Origin: Solimonas sp041612095
GTDB taxonomy: Bacteria > Pseudomonadota > Gammaproteobacteria > Nevskiales > Nevskiaceae
Direction: 5' to 3'
Assembly (NCBI GenBank): GCA_041612095.1
Contig: JBFJJW010000063.1
Location: 1-14,848 of the forward strand
Length of the DNA: 14,848 bases
Shown: positions 14,847-14,848 of the stretch, piece by piece
How positions within the stretch are numbered: the first letter of the stretch is position 1
How the letters are laid out: each line of letters opens with the position of its first letter
Notes under the pieces: generated by a model
The model's input: the letters and a program-made list of their open reading frames with translations, nothing else
Databases searched by the model: none
What the model was told of the DNA's origin: nothing
Translations under genes and position numbers: made by a program

Positions 14847-14848
14847 GC

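Noticed and set aside
14600..14848. A sequencing frameshift as the cause of the short hydrolase
   Set aside because: I translated all three plus frames past 14620 and none gives the expected Asp- and His-bearing C-terminal part, so a single indel does not explain it.

Overview
The window is about 14.8 kb of GC-rich, gene-dense bacterial chromosome. It fits a gammaproteobacterium, probably of the Xanthomonadales/Nevskiales type. The evidence is the housekeeping order yicC ... gmk-rpoZ-spoT-ridA-recG (close to the Pseudomonas order yicC-gmk-rpoZ-spoT-ridA), a UbiA very like that of E. coli, and an omega subunit of gammaproteobacterial type. The taxon is an inference from gene order and protein similarity recalled from memory; no search was run.

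Layout. Bases 1-212 hold a terminator-like hairpin and a -10-like element. yicC (213-1079) follows. Next is a two-gene signalling unit: a 1412-residue hybrid histidine kinase with its own HPt domain (1244-5482), overlapping by 8 bases a REC-GGDEF diguanylate cyclase (5475-6404). Then come gmk (6469-7104), rpoZ (7158-7421) with a good intrinsic terminator, spoT (7514-9676), ridA (9719-10105) and recG (about 10095-12191, non-ATG start). On the opposite strand, a cysteine-free MerR-type regulator (13017-12202) converges on recG and diverges from ubiA (13139-13999). Last is a secreted alpha/beta hydrolase (14037-14642) that stops before its catalytic Asp and His. The final 206 bases do not continue it and hold an unrecognised minus-strand reading frame.

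How the genes relate. Much of the window concerns guanine nucleotides. Gmk makes GDP from GMP. SpoT makes and degrades (p)ppGpp. Omega forms part of ppGpp site 1 on RNA polymerase. The GGDEF protein uses GTP to make c-di-GMP under a phosphorelay. The phosphorelay pair sits between yicC and gmk, which are adjacent in Pseudomonas, so it looks like a lineage-specific insertion into a conserved block.

Most interesting points: (1) SpoT combines an intact HD hydrolase centre with an EXDD synthetase motif (E311-D314), where bifunctional RSH enzymes normally carry RXKD. (2) The membrane phosphorelay ends in a diguanylate cyclase with an intact I-site. (3) GTGAC repeats and a 15-base palindrome lie directly before the kinase start. 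(4) The MerR-type protein appears to carry a second, degenerate MerR-like module. (5) The sequence is discontinuous at about 14640. I saw no CRISPR array, tRNA, rRNA or recognisable insertion sequence.
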